Source of the DNA: JALYXI01 sp963716685
Lineage (GTDB): Bacteria; Acidobacteriota; Terriglobia; Bryobacterales; Bryobacteraceae
Assembly (NCBI GenBank): GCA_963716685.1
Contig: CAVQTR010000003.1
Span: forward strand, 496,001-560,000
Length of the DNA: 64,000 bases
Direction: 5' to 3'
Of the stretch, positions 46,567 to 54,521 are shown piece after piece. The notes under the pieces are model-generated. The model did not search any database. It saw nothing but the letters and a program-made list of their open reading frames with translations, and was not told the DNA's origin. The position numbers were made by a program, and so were the translations under genes. How positions within the stretch are numbered: position 1 is the stretch's first letter; each line of letters opens with the position of its first letter.

Positions 46567-47248
46567 GCACGTCGAACAACATTTCACCGCTTCGGAAACC
46601 GTTCGCGACGCGGTGATCGGTACGTCAGACGGACTCACAGTGCCGTTCGCCCTTGCAGCCGGGCTGTCCGGCGCCGTGGCGTCTTCGCAGATCGTGGTCC
46701 TCGCCGGGCTGGCCGAAATCGCAGCGGGCGCCATCGCGATGGGCTTAGGCGGCTATCTCGCTGCGCGCACGGACCTCGAGCACTATCACTCGGAACGTCA
46801 GCGCGAGATCGACGAAACCCGCGACATGCCGGAAGAAGAGGCGGCCGAAGTGGCGCGCGTCTTCGAGGGCTGGGGCTTGACGGAAGAACAGATCCGGCCC
46901 ATCATCACGGCCATTAGTTCGGACGAAGCGCGGTGGGTGGATTTCATGATGCGCTTCGAACTCGGCCTCGAAGAACCCGCGCCTGGCAGAGCCGTCCGCA
47001 GCGCGGCTACGATTGCGTTCTCGTATGTGGCCGGCGGGCTGATTCCGCTGTGCCCGTATATGCTGACCCGCAACATCGAACAAGGCCTGCAGTGGTCCGT
47101 TGCTCTGACGGTGGTGGCGCTGTTCGCCTTCGGCTGCGTGAAGGCTAAGTTTACCGCGCTGAATCCGTGGCGCGGCGGGCTACAGACCGCTGCTATCGGC
47201 GGACTCGCAGCTGCTGCCGCCTTTGGGATCGCCAGATTTTTTCGCTAA
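46556..47248 (+). CDS. VIT1/CCC1-family iron/manganese transporter, probable CTG start
   Basis: About 230 residues. The conserved N-terminus of the family, HVEQHFTASETVRDAVIGTSDGLTVPFALAAG (here given in parts: HFTASETVRD, VIGTSDGLTVPFA), is encoded from about 46568. GTG at 46613 would start inside it and remove HFTASETVRD. The only start-like codon between the preceding in-frame stop and this motif is CTG at 46556. The protein has helices at about 30-70 and three near the C-terminus, with a charged cytoplasmic loop (SERQREIDETRDMPEEEA in part) carrying likely metal-binding Glu residues. It would move Fe2+ or Mn2+. It overlaps the upstream gene's stop. Confidence 0.8.
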   Translation: MPTKHVEQHFTASETVRDAVIGTSDGLTVPFALAAGLSGAVASSQIVVLAGLAEIAAGAIAMGLGGYLAARTDLEHYHSERQREIDETRDMPEEEAAEVARVFEGWGLTEEQIRPIITAISSDEARWVDFMMRFELGLEEPAPGRAVRSAATIAFSYVAGGLIPLCPYMLTRNIEQGLQWSVALTVVALFAFGCVKAKFTALNPWRGGLQTAAIGGLAAAAAFGIARFFR

Positions 47249-47284
47249 GTGCCGCTTTTTGCGAAAGAAACAGTCACTCAGTGT

Positions 47285-47332
47285 TTGCCTTTATCGCGCC
47301 AAGACCGATAGACTGAAAAAGTGTTTTTCAGT
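47285..47332 (+). promoter_or_regulatory. Putative promoter and palindromic operator of the bactofilin gene
   Basis: TTGCCT (47285-47290) and TAGACT (47309-47314) are spaced by 18 bases and each match four of six bases of the sigma-70 hexamers. Overlapping the -10 is a perfect inverted repeat, ACTGAAAAA-GTG-TTTTTCAGT (47312-47332), 32 bases before the bactofilin ATG. The repeat could be an operator, or a terminator-like hairpin for the gene before it, though it is AT-rich and weak as a hairpin stem. Confidence 0.4.
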
Positions 47333-47364
47333 TGTCATAACCCGCCTTGGGAGGGCCTCCACAG

Positions 47365-47982
47365 ATGAGTATGTGGAATAAACGCCAGGATGATCCTATG
47401 CCTCCGCCGCGCCCGGCAGCTCCGACGCCGAGTCCGACCGCAGGTCCAAGCATAAATACGAGTCCGTCAGAAATCAGGAAGGAGCCAACAACACCTATGT
47501 CATCAATGCCGTTCAAGAGCCCGGAACCGGACTCAGCCCGTAACTCCGCCACCATTGGCAAGGCGGTCAAAATCATCGGTCAGATCTTTAGCAAGGAAGA
47601 CCTTTACGTCGACGGAGACGTGGAAGGGACCATCGAGTGTCAGGACAACAAGCTGACCGTCGGGCCTAACGGCAAGCTCCAGGCGGGCGTGCGCGCGCGG
47701 GAAGTGGTGGTGCTCGGTCAGGTGAAAGGCAACGTGGAAGCTAACGACCGCATCGATATCCGCAAAGACGCGCGACTGGTGGGCGACATCAAAACCGCGC
47801 GCATCGTGATCGAGGACGGCGCATACTTCAAGGGCAGCATCGATATCGTCAAGCCGGAGCCGGCCAAGGCGGGTGGTTCCGCGCCCGCAGCCGCGGGTTC
47901 CGCCATTCCGCAGCAGAAGCCCGCGCAGGCGCCTCCAACGCCCGTGGGAGCGGGAATGGGTTCGGGCGACATCAAGCGTTAG
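47365..47982 (+). CDS. Bactofilin (polymer-forming cytoskeletal protein)
   Basis: A 205-residue bactofilin. The first about 60 residues are Pro/Ser-rich and disordered; residues about 62-160 form the DUF583 beta-helix core (IGKAVKIIGQIFSKEDLYVDG, in part; DGDVEGTIEC, LTVGPNGKLQAGVRAREVVVLG, DIKTARIVIEDGAYFKGSIDI in parts); the C-terminus is again Pro/Ala/Gly-rich. Bactofilins polymerise without nucleotide and scaffold cell-shape or division proteins. GGGAGGG 9 bases before ATG 47365 fixes the start; a TTG at 47347 is unlikely. The methyltransferase at 47992 follows after 9 bp. Confidence 0.9.
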   Translation: MSMWNKRQDDPMPPPRPAAPTPSPTAGPSINTSPSEIRKEPTTPMSSMPFKSPEPDSARNSATIGKAVKIIGQIFSKEDLYVDGDVEGTIECQDNKLTVGPNGKLQAGVRAREVVVLGQVKGNVEANDRIDIRKDARLVGDIKTARIVIEDGAYFKGSIDIVKPEPAKAGGSAPAAAGSAIPQQKPAQAPPTPVGAGMGSGDIKR

Positions 47983-47991
47983 CGTTTTCCA

Positions 47992-48690
47992 GTGGCAGGG
48001 GGCCAGAGTTTGCTGTCAGACCGCTTGAAAACAATGTTCCGTGTTTCGGGCGCGACGGCGCTTCAGTCCGGTCCCTCGTCCCTCCACTCCCGCGGTAATG
48101 AGAAGGAGATCATCTCCAATCGCCAAAGCCGCGGACTGGAGCAGTTCTTCGATTACATCAGCGACCAGGTCGGTCTTTCCATCCTCGATCTCGCCGGGAT
48201 CAGTCAGGAGAACGTCAGCTTCGTAACCGATCTCGGCCACAAGCTTACCACTCAGGACTTCCTTCGCAGTCTGGACGACACGTTCGAGCACGGCGAGATC
48301 GCCGAGCAGGCCAATGTCGGCCGGATCGAATACTTCCTTGAACAGAACCTCGACTTCAAGGACGATTCCTTCGACGGCGTTCTGATCTGGGATGTGATGC
48401 AGTATCTTTCCCCCGCGCTTTTGAACGCGACCATTGAACGCCTGCATCGCATCGTGCGGCCCCGCAGTTACATGCTGGCCTTCTTCAATGCGGATGAGAA
48501 ATCGCTGGTTTCTCCGAACACCACATTCCGCATCAAGGACCGCTCGTCACTCGTGCTGACTCAGCGCGGTACCCGAAACCAGGCTCAGGTCTTCAATAAC
48601 CGCAGTCTCGAAAAGCTGTTTGGCCAGTTCGAATCGGTGAAGTTCTTCCTGACGCGCGAACACCTGCGTGAAGTGATCGTGAAGCGCTGA
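47992..48690 (+). CDS. Class I SAM-dependent methyltransferase-like protein
   Basis: A 232-residue protein from GTG 47992. The SAM-binding strand appears as LSILDLAGISQENV (about 60-73), the later motif as FDGVLIWDVMQYLSPALL (about 123-140) and LHRIVRPRSYMLAFFN (about 146-161), the order of a class I methyltransferase; the glycine motif is weakly conserved (DLAGIS), so SAM binding is likely but not certain. Substrate unknown. It follows bactofilin by 9 bp and may be cotranscribed, though no functional link is known. An alternative ATG at 48032 would drop 13 or so residues. Confidence 0.7.
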   Translation: MAGGQSLLSDRLKTMFRVSGATALQSGPSSLHSRGNEKEIISNRQSRGLEQFFDYISDQVGLSILDLAGISQENVSFVTDLGHKLTTQDFLRSLDDTFEHGEIAEQANVGRIEYFLEQNLDFKDDSFDGVLIWDVMQYLSPALLNATIERLHRIVRPRSYMLAFFNADEKSLVSPNTTFRIKDRSSLVLTQRGTRNQAQVFNNRSLEKLFGQFESVKFFLTREHLREVIVKR

Positions 48691-48693
48691 TCG

Positions 48694-50493
48694 CTAGAAC
48701 GTAAAGCTCAGGCCGCCGCGGAAGGAACGCGGTGCGCTGGTCAGAACAAACCGGCTTCCGTCGGTCATCAGGAACGGCAGATAACCCTGCGCCAGCAGAT
48801 TGCGGAAGTCGCCAGTCAGTTCCATGCGCGTCGGCAGGCCAAACATGCAGGGCAGCGGCTGGCGGATGTAGACGTTTAGTCCCGGTTCCGGATGCGTCGG
48901 ATCCGTAGAATAGACGTGACCCGAAGTTACCGCATCGTAAGCGGTCCACTGATACGAAGCCATGAATCGTGTTCCGGTAACTGGCGCGGTGCCCGAAGCC
49001 TGGGTCGTTAAAGCATCGCGGTGCGCGGAATGGATGTGCGCGCGCAGATTGTCAGCGCTGCTGACCACCAGACCGACCGCATCCGGAACCAGCACGCCCA
49101 CCGAACCGTAGATGACTGAGACTTTGTAGCGATCGCCCGCCAGATTCTGGGTGACGGAAGTAGTGTAGCCGAGCGTGTGATAATTGCCCGCATCGAACAC
49201 GGCGGTGTTGGAGAACAGGTCCGGCAGCACGTCGCCGGCAAAAGCCTCACCCGAGCCGGAAAGTGTCAGAGCGGCGTTACGGACGGATTCGCGATATCCC
49301 GTGAAGCGGTACTCGCGTGAACCCTGACGGCGCGTGACACCAAGCTCAAAATCTTCTCCGCGCTGAACCTTGTCATGACCGTCTTCCATGCTGATTCGCG
49401 GTATGCGCGAGAGCGCAGCCACGTCGCGATCCAGGCTGTCCTGTTCCGGGCCCGGCGCCGAACCCAGATCCGGGCGCGCATTGCCGGACGTGTAGGTGAG
49501 ATCGACGTTGGTCTTCTCGTCCAAATGGTAGGTGAGGCGCGCATACGGGCTCAGGTAATGCAGCCGATCCACATACGAAATGGAATCCATTTCAAAGCCG
49601 TATTCCAGATCGACGGAATCGGTGATACGCGCTTTGTCGCCGATGCTGGCAGACATAGTCCGGAGCCGCGGAACGCTGCTGTCCGAACCCGGCGTCCCGA
49701 TGAAGCCGGGCCGGTCCGGCATGGAAAGCTGCCGCATGGTGACCGAAATCTCGGGTGTCGCGCCCAGAAACGGCCGGCTGAAGGTGGTCTGGAAGGCGGC
49801 TGAGGGCAGACCTGTGCCGGAGGCGTATCCCAGATTGCCGGTAAAGGCCAGCTGGTTCGAACCGTAAAGCGAAGTCGAAAACGCGAACGCCGTTCCCATG
49901 TCCGCCTGATCGCTGAAAGCCGCGCTGGCGCCCGAATCGCCGCCGGTCAGTTTGACGAGACCGCGGGAATCGGTGAAGGCCGAGTTGTGCGACGGTCCGG
50001 GAGTTCCGGGCAGAATACGCAGCACCGGGCGCAGCGGGCTGCTGCTGCGCAGAACCCACTTCCAGTCGTCGTTCATCAGAACCGGCGTGGCGCTGTTAGG
50101 CGACGCGAACTGCACTGAGCTGAACAGCGTCGACAGGTTAACGTCCAGAAAGCGCTTCATCCCGGCATCAATTTGGATGCCATTACGCATCGCGGGGAGG
50201 AAACTGGTGAGTGTGATGCGAACCGAGTACAGGTCGGGATTCAGACCGGCGAAGGCGAATGTGCCTTCTCCGCTGGTCAGCATGCGGGCCAGCAGTTTGT
50301 CGCGCCGATCGTAGAGGAACACCGTAGCGCCCAGCTGAGGCTTGCCGAGTACGTCACGAACAGTGCCGGCGAGGGATCCCGAGAGGGAAAGCGGAGTGAC
50401 CGCCGGAGCCGATGCGGGCAGGCACAGCAGCAGTGGAATAAGGAGTCCGACTACCTTGCCTGAGACCGGGATGGCTGCCCCGCGGGTTTTCAT
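48694..50493 (-). CDS. Outer-membrane beta-barrel protein with carboxypeptidase-regulatory N-terminus, no plug
   Basis: A 599-residue outer-membrane protein. Signal peptide at about 1-31; residues 35-120 are a carboxypeptidase-regulatory-like domain (GTVRDVLGKPQLGATVFLYD in part; GLNPDLYSVRITLTSF); the rest is beta-strand-rich with alternating polar/non-polar residues and ends in Phe (GGLSFTF), the usual recognition signal for the Bam machinery. A TonB-plug domain is not seen: the barrel follows the N-terminal domain within about 60 residues. It resembles the large acidobacterial TonB-dependent receptor family in layout but is shorter. Ligand unknown. 34 bp downstream of the GWxTD gene, so probably cotranscribed. 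Confidence 0.78.
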   Translation of the reverse strand: MKTRGAAIPVSGKVVGLLIPLLLCLPASAPAVTPLSLSGSLAGTVRDVLGKPQLGATVFLYDRRDKLLARMLTSGEGTFAFAGLNPDLYSVRITLTSFLPAMRNGIQIDAGMKRFLDVNLSTLFSSVQFASPNSATPVLMNDDWKWVLRSSSPLRPVLRILPGTPGPSHNSAFTDSRGLVKLTGGDSGASAAFSDQADMGTAFAFSTSLYGSNQLAFTGNLGYASGTGLPSAAFQTTFSRPFLGATPEISVTMRQLSMPDRPGFIGTPGSDSSVPRLRTMSASIGDKARITDSVDLEYGFEMDSISYVDRLHYLSPYARLTYHLDEKTNVDLTYTSGNARPDLGSAPGPEQDSLDRDVAALSRIPRISMEDGHDKVQRGEDFELGVTRRQGSREYRFTGYRESVRNAALTLSGSGEAFAGDVLPDLFSNTAVFDAGNYHTLGYTTSVTQNLAGDRYKVSVIYGSVGVLVPDAVGLVVSSADNLRAHIHSAHRDALTTQASGTAPVTGTRFMASYQWTAYDAVTSGHVYSTDPTHPEPGLNVYIRQPLPCMFGLPTRMELTGDFRNLLAQGYLPFLMTDGSRFVLTSAPRSFRGGLSFTF

Positions 50494-50527
50494 GTGAAGA
50501 AACTGCCGGCCGCAGCCGGATTTATTC

Positions 50528-52216
50528 TTAGGTTACCGTAAACGTCGTTGACGGTGTTAACACCTGATTACTGTTCTTGTCCGTGACTTTCAGCTTCAGC
50601 GTGTACTGCCCCGGCGCGAGCGACTTCAGGGGGAGCAGTTTCTCGATGGTCACCTGGCTGGAGGACGCCCCAGGCATACTGCTTACCACTTCGCTGAATT
50701 CGAAAACACGCTCGTTCGAGCCCTTCTTCACCACTTCGTAATCCACCTGGGCGTTGGGCTTTTTGGTCTTCTCGTCGGGAGCGAAGTTGTACACCTGCAT
50801 GTAAAGGCCGAGCTTTTCATCCCGCTTGAAGGTGTCGTTCAGGCGCGGGCGAACCTTAGAAGAGCCAATCACGAACTGGCCCGTTCCGATGCTCCTGGTG
50901 GGCACGGTTTCCAGCTGATCCGCCAGGATCAGGCTGCTGGCCGAGAGTTTCTCGTCATCGAAATGCGGGACGGTAACGGCGACTTCATAGTTCACCATGT
51001 TCCCGGCCGTGATGTCTTTCGCGACCACGTTCAGACGGTACATGCCGGGGGCCAGCGGAACCGATTCCTGAAAGATGGAAGACCGCGCCGCCGCGTCCTG
51101 CAGAAACTGCTGAGGGGTATCAATGGTGACCGTGCGTTCGAACGTGTTGATGGGCCTGCGGGACATGGTCGTCAGGCGGCCCAGAATGTTCACCGTTGCC
51201 TTCTGAATGCCGTCCTTGGCCTGAAACTGCAGATCCTTGTTTTCGAACTGCAGCGTGATGTTGGTCAGGACCGATGAATTGGTGACCCGGATGAAATCCA
51301 CGCGTGCCTTCATCGGCAGCACGTTATAGGTGATGCGCGTGTTGATGGCTGCTTCCAGATCCTTGAACTTCACCGCGGGCGGCTTCTGCAGTTTGGCGAA
51401 CTGCTCGAGACGCGTGAACTCGTTCATGCTTTCCGGCGTTCCGCCGAAAGAGGTGCCGAGGTGCGTGCCGTCCGTGCGATTGAACCGATCGTTTTTCGAG
51501 GCGAGGCCCATTTGCTCCATCAGCGTGAGACCGGCGCCGGGAACGTACAGCAGGGCGTCCTTTTCAGACGGATCCATGGTCATGCGGTACTCACCGCTCA
51601 TGGTGGTATCGACGAACTCGATGATGATGTTGTTGCCGATGCCGTCGAGGTAGCGGTACCGCCACTGCTCGAAGGGGTACGTGGAAGTTTCGCCGCCGCC
51701 TTCTTCGGCCGGGCGCTGATAGCTGCCGCCGGAGGGGTGCGATTCGATTTCATCGGGCGGCCCGAAGGTGATGTAAATGCGGCCGCGATCCGCTTTCCAG
51801 CCGGGAATGCCCGACGCGTAGTGCTCATTCGCGTAGGCAATACGGCGGTAGTGCTCTTCCTTAAACTCGTTCTCCACGGTATCGGGCGTGGGGTCGCGAC
51901 GCAGCCAGAACTGCTCGATGAACTGCTCGCGCTCCTCGTCCGTGCTCAGGTGCTTGAACGCCTGGCGTTCCTCGTCCGTGATGATGTAACCGACGTCTTC
52001 GTTCAGCCACTTCTTGTAAGGCGTCTCCAGCTCTTTCTTGAGCTTGGCTTCGCGCTTTTTCTTCTCTTTTTCACTGAGTGGCTTCGCTACAGTTTCGCGC
52101 GCCTGAGGGGGATCGGTCTTCTTCGTGTCATCGAAGGCCGGTGCGGGACCGGCGAGAATACCCGACAGAGCGAACGGAAGTGCGGCGCGGGAAATCCGAA
52201 CACGGGTTGATTTCAT
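50528..52216 (-). CDS. Secreted GWxTD-domain protein
   Basis: A 562-residue protein with signal (about 1-27, STRVRISRAALPFALSGILA in part) and a Lys/Glu-rich stretch after it. The GWxTD domain is at about 60-230: WLNEDVGYIITDEERQAFKHL in part, EQFWLRRDPTP, and GWKADRGRIYITFGPPDEIE, where the eponymous motif is GWKAD. It is followed by beta-sandwich domains to the end. The family is common in Acidobacteria and Bacteroidota and its function is unknown. ATG 52216 puts the signal at the N-terminus; 52246 would add ten residues. A -10-like TATACT lies upstream. Confidence 0.82.
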   Translation of the reverse strand: MKSTRVRISRAALPFALSGILAGPAPAFDDTKKTDPPQARETVAKPLSEKEKKKREAKLKKELETPYKKWLNEDVGYIITDEERQAFKHLSTDEEREQFIEQFWLRRDPTPDTVENEFKEEHYRRIAYANEHYASGIPGWKADRGRIYITFGPPDEIESHPSGGSYQRPAEEGGGETSTYPFEQWRYRYLDGIGNNIIIEFVDTTMSGEYRMTMDPSEKDALLYVPGAGLTLMEQMGLASKNDRFNRTDGTHLGTSFGGTPESMNEFTRLEQFAKLQKPPAVKFKDLEAAINTRITYNVLPMKARVDFIRVTNSSVLTNITLQFENKDLQFQAKDGIQKATVNILGRLTTMSRRPINTFERTVTIDTPQQFLQDAAARSSIFQESVPLAPGMYRLNVVAKDITAGNMVNYEVAVTVPHFDDEKLSASSLILADQLETVPTRSIGTGQFVIGSSKVRPRLNDTFKRDEKLGLYMQVYNFAPDEKTKKPNAQVDYEVVKKGSNERVFEFSEVVSSMPGASSSQVTIEKLLPLKSLAPGQYTLKLKVTDKNSNQVLTPSTTFTVT

Positions 52217-52248
52217 ACGCGAGGACCTTTTTGTGGAGAACTCCATTC

Positions 52249-52254
52249 AGTATA
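52249..52254 (-). promoter_or_regulatory. Putative -10 element of the GWxTD gene
   Basis: TATACT on the minus strand matches five of six sigma-70 -10 bases and lies 33 bases before the start codon, which fits a transcript start near 52242. No good -35 hexamer is seen 16-18 bases further upstream, so an activator or an unusual sigma factor is possible. Confidence 0.35.
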
Positions 52255-52330
52255 CCCCTAACGCCTGCGATACAGATGCGCCGGTGCCGGGGCGGGTTCC
52301 ACGTTTATTCTCCTGTGGTAATCTCCCGTC

Positions 52331-52846
52331 ATGACGATCAGCGAATTGCTTTTGCCTGAGTTCGATTCCGAAATGGCAAACACGCGCAAAATTCTGGCCA
52401 TCGTTCCCGAAGACAACTGGACGTGGCAACCTCACGCGAAATCCATGACGCTCGGACGGCTGGCCGGCCACGTGGCCGAAATGCCGAACTGGGCCAAACA
52501 CACATTCGAAACCGAAAGACTCGAGCTGCCCAAAGGCATGAAAGGTTTCGAAGCCACGTCAAGGCAGGAACTGCTGGACCGCTTTGATGCCGAGGTGCCC
52601 GTGGCGCGCGGGTTCCTTGCCCGGGCTACCGATGAGGAGTTCGCCAAAACATGGACGCTTGTCTACGACGGGAAGGTGATCTTCTCGATGCCGCGCACCG
52701 GAGTGATCCGCGCGACCGTGTTGAATCACATGATTCACCACCGCGCGCAGCTGGGCGTCTATCTGCGAATGCTGGAGGTGGAAATCCCCGGCATGTACGG
52801 TCCCTCCGCAGACGAGATGAAATACTGGGCCGCTCAGACGGCCTGA
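52331..52846 (+). CDS. DinB-family protein
   Basis: A 171-residue four-helix-bundle protein. The typical pattern is visible: PHAKSMTLGRLAGHVAEMPNWA (in part, His at about 47) and LNHMIHHRAQLGVYLRML (about 137-154), giving the three histidines expected to bind a metal. The family includes thiol-dependent transferases such as BstA and YfiT; specific role unknown. It is divergent from the GWxTD gene. Confidence 0.85.
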   Translation: MTISELLLPEFDSEMANTRKILAIVPEDNWTWQPHAKSMTLGRLAGHVAEMPNWAKHTFETERLELPKGMKGFEATSRQELLDRFDAEVPVARGFLARATDEEFAKTWTLVYDGKVIFSMPRTGVIRATVLNHMIHHRAQLGVYLRMLEVEIPGMYGPSADEMKYWAAQTA

Positions 52847-52850
52847 CATC

Positions 52851-54467
52851 TCAGTGAGCAGGCGGGGCGTCCGCCGCGGCGGCTTTGGGTGCCCGCTTCA
52901 TCAGAAAGACCAGCGGGATCAGGGCGGCCACAATGGCCGCCATCACTGTTACCACATCGACGTAGGCCAGCGTGTAAGCCTGTGCCTGAATGGTTCCATA
53001 GATGCGGGCGTAAGCCTGCCGGGTCGCTATCCCGGCGGCTGCGCCGCCCTGGGTCATGCCCTGCATCATGCGGTCGAAGGTGTAGTTTCCAGTGACCGCG
53101 TGGGCCACCATATAGTTCTGATGCTGCTGGGAGAGCCGCGTCAGGAATGTGCTGATGACGGCGATCCCAATGCTGCCGCCGATGTTGCGGATGAACGCGT
53201 TCATTCCCGAGACCTGATTATTCTGGTGGCGTGGAATGCCGACATACGCCAGCGTGTTCGACGGGATGAAGATGAACGCCAGCCCCAGCGTTTGATAGAC
53301 GCGCAGCATCGCCGCCGTATGGAAATCGATCTGCAGATTCAGGTGTGTCGCCATGTGATAGAGCGACATCGCCGTCATCGCAAAGCCGGTGGCGATCATG
53401 TAGCGGGCATCCACGCGGGAGACCAGAACGCCCGCGATCGGCATCATGACCATCATGGCGAAGCCGCCGCCCGACAGCGCCTCACCCGCCTTCACCGCTG
53501 AGTATCCCATCAGCGATTGCAGAAACTGCGGAATCACCACCGTGGTTCCGAAGAGCACGATGCCCAGGGTGAAGGTAAAGAACATGGCCGTGGCGAAGTT
53601 CCTCTTCTGGAACAGGCGGATGTTCACGATGGGATACGGATGCCGCCACTCCCAGATGATGAAGCTGGTGAGAGTGATCACCGCGATCAGTGACGACGCG
53701 ATGATGTAGTTCGAGGCGAACCAGTCCGCTTCCTGCCCTTTGTCGAGCACCAGCTGCAGACTGCCGATGGCGAGCGCGATGAGCCCGAGGCCGACGTAAT
53801 CCACCCGGAGCTTCCCGCCCTTTTTGTGGCGCTCGGCTATCAGATAGGGCGGATCTTCCACCATGCGATGGGTCAGGAAGAGCGAAAAGATTCCGATGGG
53901 GACGTTGATGTAAAAGATCCAGCGCCAGTCGAAGTTGTCGGTAATCCAGCCGCCGAGGGTGGGACCGATGGCGGGCGCGACGACCACAGCCATCCCATAA
54001 ACCGCGAAGGCAATGCCGCGCATGGCGGGCGGAAACGTATCGGCGAGGATGGCCTGTTCGCTCGGCGCCAACCCGCCGCCACCGAAGCCCTGCAGGATAC
54101 GGAAGCACACCAGCACACCGAGACTAGGCGCAAGGCCGCATAAAAAGCTGCTGACCGTGAACAGCGCGACGCAGGACATGTAAAAGCGCTTGCGTCCGAA
54201 ATTGGTGGCGAGCCAGGCGCTGATGGGCAGAATGACGGCGTTCGAAACCAGATAGCTGGTCAGCACCCAGGTGGACTCGTCCTGACTGGCCGAAAGATTG
54301 CCGGCGATGTGCGGCAGAGCCACGTTGGCGATGGAGGTGTCGAGCACTTCCATAAATGTCGCCAGAGTCACGGTGAGCGCAACCGCCCAGGGGTTGTGCC
54401 TGGGTGCCCAGCCGCCCATCGGGTCGGCCGGCGCACGGGACGTGGCTGTAGCGGGTGCGGTACTCAC
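52851..54467 (-). CDS. DHA2-family (EmrB-like) drug/proton antiporter
   Basis: A 538-residue major facilitator with 14 predicted hydrophobic helices (from about residue 28). VLDTSIANVALPHIAG in helix 1, and RILQGFGGGGLAPSEQAI near residue 125, are typical DHA2/EmrB motifs; GKRF or GRKRFY after helix 2 is the MFS loop. The soluble segments are short and the C-terminus is Ala/Pro-rich. It exports drugs or other small molecules, usually in exchange for protons, and often with an EmrA adaptor and TolC-type channel; neither is adjacent. Four bp from the convergent DinB gene. Confidence 0.9.
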   Translation of the reverse strand: MSTAPATATSRAPADPMGGWAPRHNPWAVALTVTLATFMEVLDTSIANVALPHIAGNLSASQDESTWVLTSYLVSNAVILPISAWLATNFGRKRFYMSCVALFTVSSFLCGLAPSLGVLVCFRILQGFGGGGLAPSEQAILADTFPPAMRGIAFAVYGMAVVVAPAIGPTLGGWITDNFDWRWIFYINVPIGIFSLFLTHRMVEDPPYLIAERHKKGGKLRVDYVGLGLIALAIGSLQLVLDKGQEADWFASNYIIASSLIAVITLTSFIIWEWRHPYPIVNIRLFQKRNFATAMFFTFTLGIVLFGTTVVIPQFLQSLMGYSAVKAGEALSGGGFAMMVMMPIAGVLVSRVDARYMIATGFAMTAMSLYHMATHLNLQIDFHTAAMLRVYQTLGLAFIFIPSNTLAYVGIPRHQNNQVSGMNAFIRNIGGSIGIAVISTFLTRLSQQHQNYMVAHAVTGNYTFDRMMQGMTQGGAAAGIATRQAYARIYGTIQAQAYTLAYVDVVTVMAAIVAALIPLVFLMKRAPKAAAADAPPAH

Positions 54468-54521
54468 AAGGCCTTCCGGATACCTTCATTATCGCGTCAT
54501 CGCTGGCTGGCCGCGACGGGT

